Source of the DNA: Pseudomonadota bacterium
GTDB lineage: Bacteria > Pseudomonadota > Gammaproteobacteria > Burkholderiales > Burkholderiaceae_C
Assembly (NCBI GenBank): GCA_018241985.1
Contig: JAFECV010000140.1
Span: 1-6,235, forward strand
Direction of reading: 5' to 3'
Length of the DNA stretch: 6,235 nucleotides
The notes beneath the pieces are model-generated. The model was not told the DNA's origin and searched no databases. It saw only the letters and a list, made by a program, of their open reading frames with translations. Made by a program: the position numbers and the translations under genes. Each line of letters opens with the position of its first letter. Positions within the stretch are counted from its first letter, which is position 1. Below, piece after piece: positions 6,231 through 6,235 of the stretch.

Positions 6231-6235
6231 CACCC

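Noticed and set aside
6201..6235. Plus-strand AAAGGAG followed by TTG at 6214, suggesting a divergent gene
   Set aside because: Only a few codons are visible before the right edge, the start is non-ATG and the purine run may be chance, so no gene can be supported.

Overview
This is a compact, GC-rich bacterial stretch in which every supported gene reads on the minus strand. The gene families, the ctpA–moeB pair and the orphan TctC-type binding protein suggest a betaproteobacterium, probably in the order Burkholderiales. That placement is inferred from gene content and composition, not from a database match.

In transcription order (right to left) the window holds five genes. First is a possible -10 promoter box, followed by ctpA (6198-4699), a periplasmic S41 carboxy-terminal processing protease. 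Next is a MoeB/ThiF/HesA-type adenylyltransferase (4702-3935), which starts at a TTG overlapping the ctpA stop codon. After a 19-base gap comes a TctC (Bug) family solute-binding protein with a Tat-like signal (3915-2917). After a further 22 bases comes a Cys-type sulfatase without a signal peptide (2894-1578). Beyond a 148-base spacer lies a SulP-family anion permease (1429 to the left edge), cut off by the window inside its STAS domain.

The tight spacing suggests that ctpA, moeB, tctC and the sulfatase can be co-transcribed. The first two look like a housekeeping pair. The last three look like an accessory set with a possible sulfur theme: a binding protein for an organic anion, a cytosolic enzyme that removes sulfate esters, and an anion permease of the family that includes sulfate transporters. 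No direct evidence in the sequence fixes the substrates.

The most unusual element is the sulfatase–SulP spacer. It is mostly filled by a 104-base palindromic element (1474-1577) with 16-base perfect terminal inverted repeats, inner complementary arms and a small hairpin at the tip. It is flanked on both sides by TCA, and the right-hand TCA is the sulfatase stop codon. It looks like a small non-autonomous mobile repeat. Its left end also creates an in-frame ATG upstream of the SulP start. I found no RNA genes, CRISPR array, complete insertion sequence or convincing intrinsic terminator.
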